Below are positions 6,223 through 7,668 of a stretch of 7,668 nucleotides of DNA, in pieces (position 1 is the first letter of the stretch; each line of letters opens with the position of its first letter). Below the pieces are notes generated by a model. That model was not told where the DNA came from. It saw nothing but the letters and a program-made list of their open reading frames with translations, and did not search any database. The DNA comes from FEN-1297 sp964530445. Its GTDB lineage: Bacteria > Bacteroidota > Ignavibacteria > Ignavibacteriales > Ignavibacteriaceae. The position numbers and the translations under genes are program-made. The DNA lies in assembly GCA_964530445.1 (NCBI GenBank), contig CAZHBJ010000159.1, forward strand, positions 1 through 7,668, written 5' to 3'.

Positions 6223-7668
6223 TAAATGATAAATATAAAATAATAAAAGAAATCGGCAGGGGAAGGAGCAAAGTATTTTTGTGTGAAGATATATATATGC
6301 CGGGGAAAGATATTGCCGTTAAAATTTTACCCGCTAATGCAGATTCATTTGAAACTAAAATTTTTAAGAATGAATTTCATACCTTATTAAAGTTAAATCA
6401 CCCGAATATAATTCGTCCTTTTGATTACGGGACGATACAAAAAATAGATGATGATAAAAACGACATAGCTTTAGGAAGCAAGTATTTTTCCCTGGAATAT
6501 TATGAGGGCAAAGAACTGTTAAAATTTTCTTCGATAAATGATGAAGAAATATTACGAAAAATTACCGCTCAAGTTTGTTCAGTGCTATACTACATGCACC
6601 TTTCAAATTATATTTATTATGATTTAAAGCCCGAAAACGTATTAGTCTCTTTAATTAATAATCAGCCTGAAATTAAAGTTATTGATATGGGCTTTGCACA
6701 AAATATTTTGGAAAATGATGAAAGTGTGGTAAGGGGAACGGCAGAATATATAGCGCCTGAAATATTAAAAAATGAAATACACGACAGCAGGGTAGATTTT
6801 TATTCACTTGGGATAATGCTTTACAGAATTGTATATAACGGTTTTCCATTTGAAAATAAAAACGAACTTGATATCTATAAAGCACAAATTGAGAAAGAAT
6901 TCGAATTCGGCAAAACAAAATATTCGGATCAATTAATAAAAATAATTAAAAAGCTTTTACAGAAAAATCCGGATGACAGATACAACAATGCACTTGAAAT
7001 TTTAGAAGCTTTACACGTCCCCATAGATGAAAGCATTTCTAAAGACTGGCTTCCTGCAAAAGTTTTTACAAATAGAAAAGATTCGTTAACTATTTTAAAG
7101 ACTTATATTTCCGATAATACCAGCAGCGAGGTATTTTCGATTAGGGGTTCCGAAGGAGCAGGCAAGACATCACTTGCTTACCGGCTTTCTATGGATTATG
7201 ATAAGGCAGTTTTTATAAATAATAACACCTCACTAGCTGGATTTAACTTTATTCGTTTTTCACTAAATAAAATAATCTATAATGAATATATTTTCCCAAA
7301 ACTAAATACTGAATTATTAGATGATATTAACAAAATATTGGATGATCCTACAGACATAGTTAATAAATTAAAATCTTATTTCAGTAGGCTATCTGCAAAA
7401 TGCAGTTTTATTTTGATTTTTGATGCTTTCAATAATTACGATGAATATACTATTGATTTGTGGAAAAATATTATTCCGATTCTCCAGGTAAATAAAATAA
7501 AAGTCATATTAACGGAAAACAGCGATAAACATTTTATGGCTAATTTTATTTACAATTTGCGTGAAGTAAATCTTACACCTTTTACCGATGCACATCTTAC
7601 GGAATATTTGGAACATAGTTTCTCTTCATTTTTTCCGAAAGAAGAATTAAAAAGGCTTATAGTTAGAT
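6219..7668 (+). CDS. Ser/Thr protein kinase fused to P-loop ATPase domain (3'-truncated by window end)
   Basis: An open frame of 483 codons from ATG 6219 to the window edge with no stop; the gene continues outside. It overlaps the permease stop by four bases (ATGA). Residues about 6-262 are a eukaryotic-type (Hanks) kinase: glycine loop G-R-G-R-S-K-V (13-19), lysine K35 in A-V-K, probable helix-C E52, catalytic loop Y-D-L-K-P-E-N (134-140) with D135, K137 and N140, D-M-G (156-158) in place of DFG, A-P-E (179-181), D193 and R254. The HRD arginine is replaced by Y134, so it is a non-RD kinase. From about 282 an AAA/STAND-like ATPase domain begins: V-F-T-N-R-K, Walker A G-S-E-G-A-G-K-T (310-317), and a Walker B candidate F-I-L-I-F-D (397-402). 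I see no signal peptide or membrane segment, so it is probably cytoplasmic. Related fusions (PknK-like, or kinase-ATPase-sensor or regulator proteins) carry output domains further on; here that part is unseen. Role and targets are unknown; regulation of the transporter is inference from gene order. Confidence 0.9.
   Translation, partial: MINDKYKIIKEIGRGRSKVFLCEDIYMPGKDIAVKILPANADSFETKIFKNEFHTLLKLNHPNIIRPFDYGTIQKIDDDKNDIALGSKYFSLEYYEGKELLKFSSINDEEILRKITAQVCSVLYYMHLSNYIYYDLKPENVLVSLINNQPEIKVIDMGFAQNILENDESVVRGTAEYIAPEILKNEIHDSRVDFYSLGIMLYRIVYNGFPFENKNELDIYKAQIEKEFEFGKTKYSDQLIKIIKKLLQKNPDDRYNNALEILEALHVPIDESISKDWLPAKVFTNRKDSLTILKTYISDNTSSEVFSIRGSEGAGKTSLAYRLSMDYDKAVFINNNTSLAGFNFIRFSLNKIIYNEYIFPKLNTELLDDINKILDDPTDIVNKLKSYFSRLSAKCSFILIFDAFNNYDEYTIDLWKNIIPILQVNKIKVILTENSDKHFMANFIYNLREVNLTPFTDAHLTEYLEHSFSSFFPKEELKRLIVR

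Noticed and set aside
6679..6918. Minus-strand 79-residue open frame within the kinase region
   Set aside because: It lies opposite the kinase activation segment (G-T-A-E-Y, A-P-E), which is clearly the coding strand; the kinase gene simply has no stop in the window.

Overview
The window is AT-rich, densely packed bacterial DNA. Start codons mostly lack a Shine-Dalgarno sequence, and the one lipoprotein signal ends in F-T-S-C. This style, with the general look of the proteins, suggests the Bacteroidota/Ignavibacteriota/Chlorobiota group. That is an inference from style; no rRNA or marker gene is present. I saw no tRNA, CRISPR array, insertion sequence or integration site.

Layout. Positions 1-151 are non-coding. 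A minus-strand group follows, read right to left: a short OppD/DppD-type ABC ATPase (2199-1453), an OppF/DppF-type ABC ATPase (1456-662, joined by a 4-base ATGA overlap), and, after a 42-base gap, a YbaK/EbsC-type Cys-tRNA deacylase (619-152). An 88-base AT-rich divergent intergenic region (2200-2287) separates this from a plus-strand group: a family 5 solute-binding lipoprotein (2288-3955), a DppB-type permease (3955-4941), a DppC-type permease (4942-6222), and a Ser/Thr protein kinase fused to a P-loop ATPase domain (from 6219, running off the right edge). All plus-strand junctions touch or overlap (TAATG, TAA-ATG, ATGA), so these four genes look like one translationally coupled operon.

Function. 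Binding lipoprotein, two permeases and two ATPases make a complete peptide/nickel-class (Opp/Dpp/Nik) ABC importer, split over two divergent transcription units. The substrate cannot be read from the sequence; oligopeptide is the default family expectation. The kinase-ATPase, overlapping the last permease gene, is the least expected component and the best candidate for something new: a signalling protein apparently made together with the uptake system. It has no stop codon inside the window, so a search limited to closed ORFs would miss it. Other oddities are an N-terminal membrane extension and a roughly 77-residue insertion in the DppC-type permease, and an OppD-type ATPase without the usual C-terminal oligopeptide-transporter tail.
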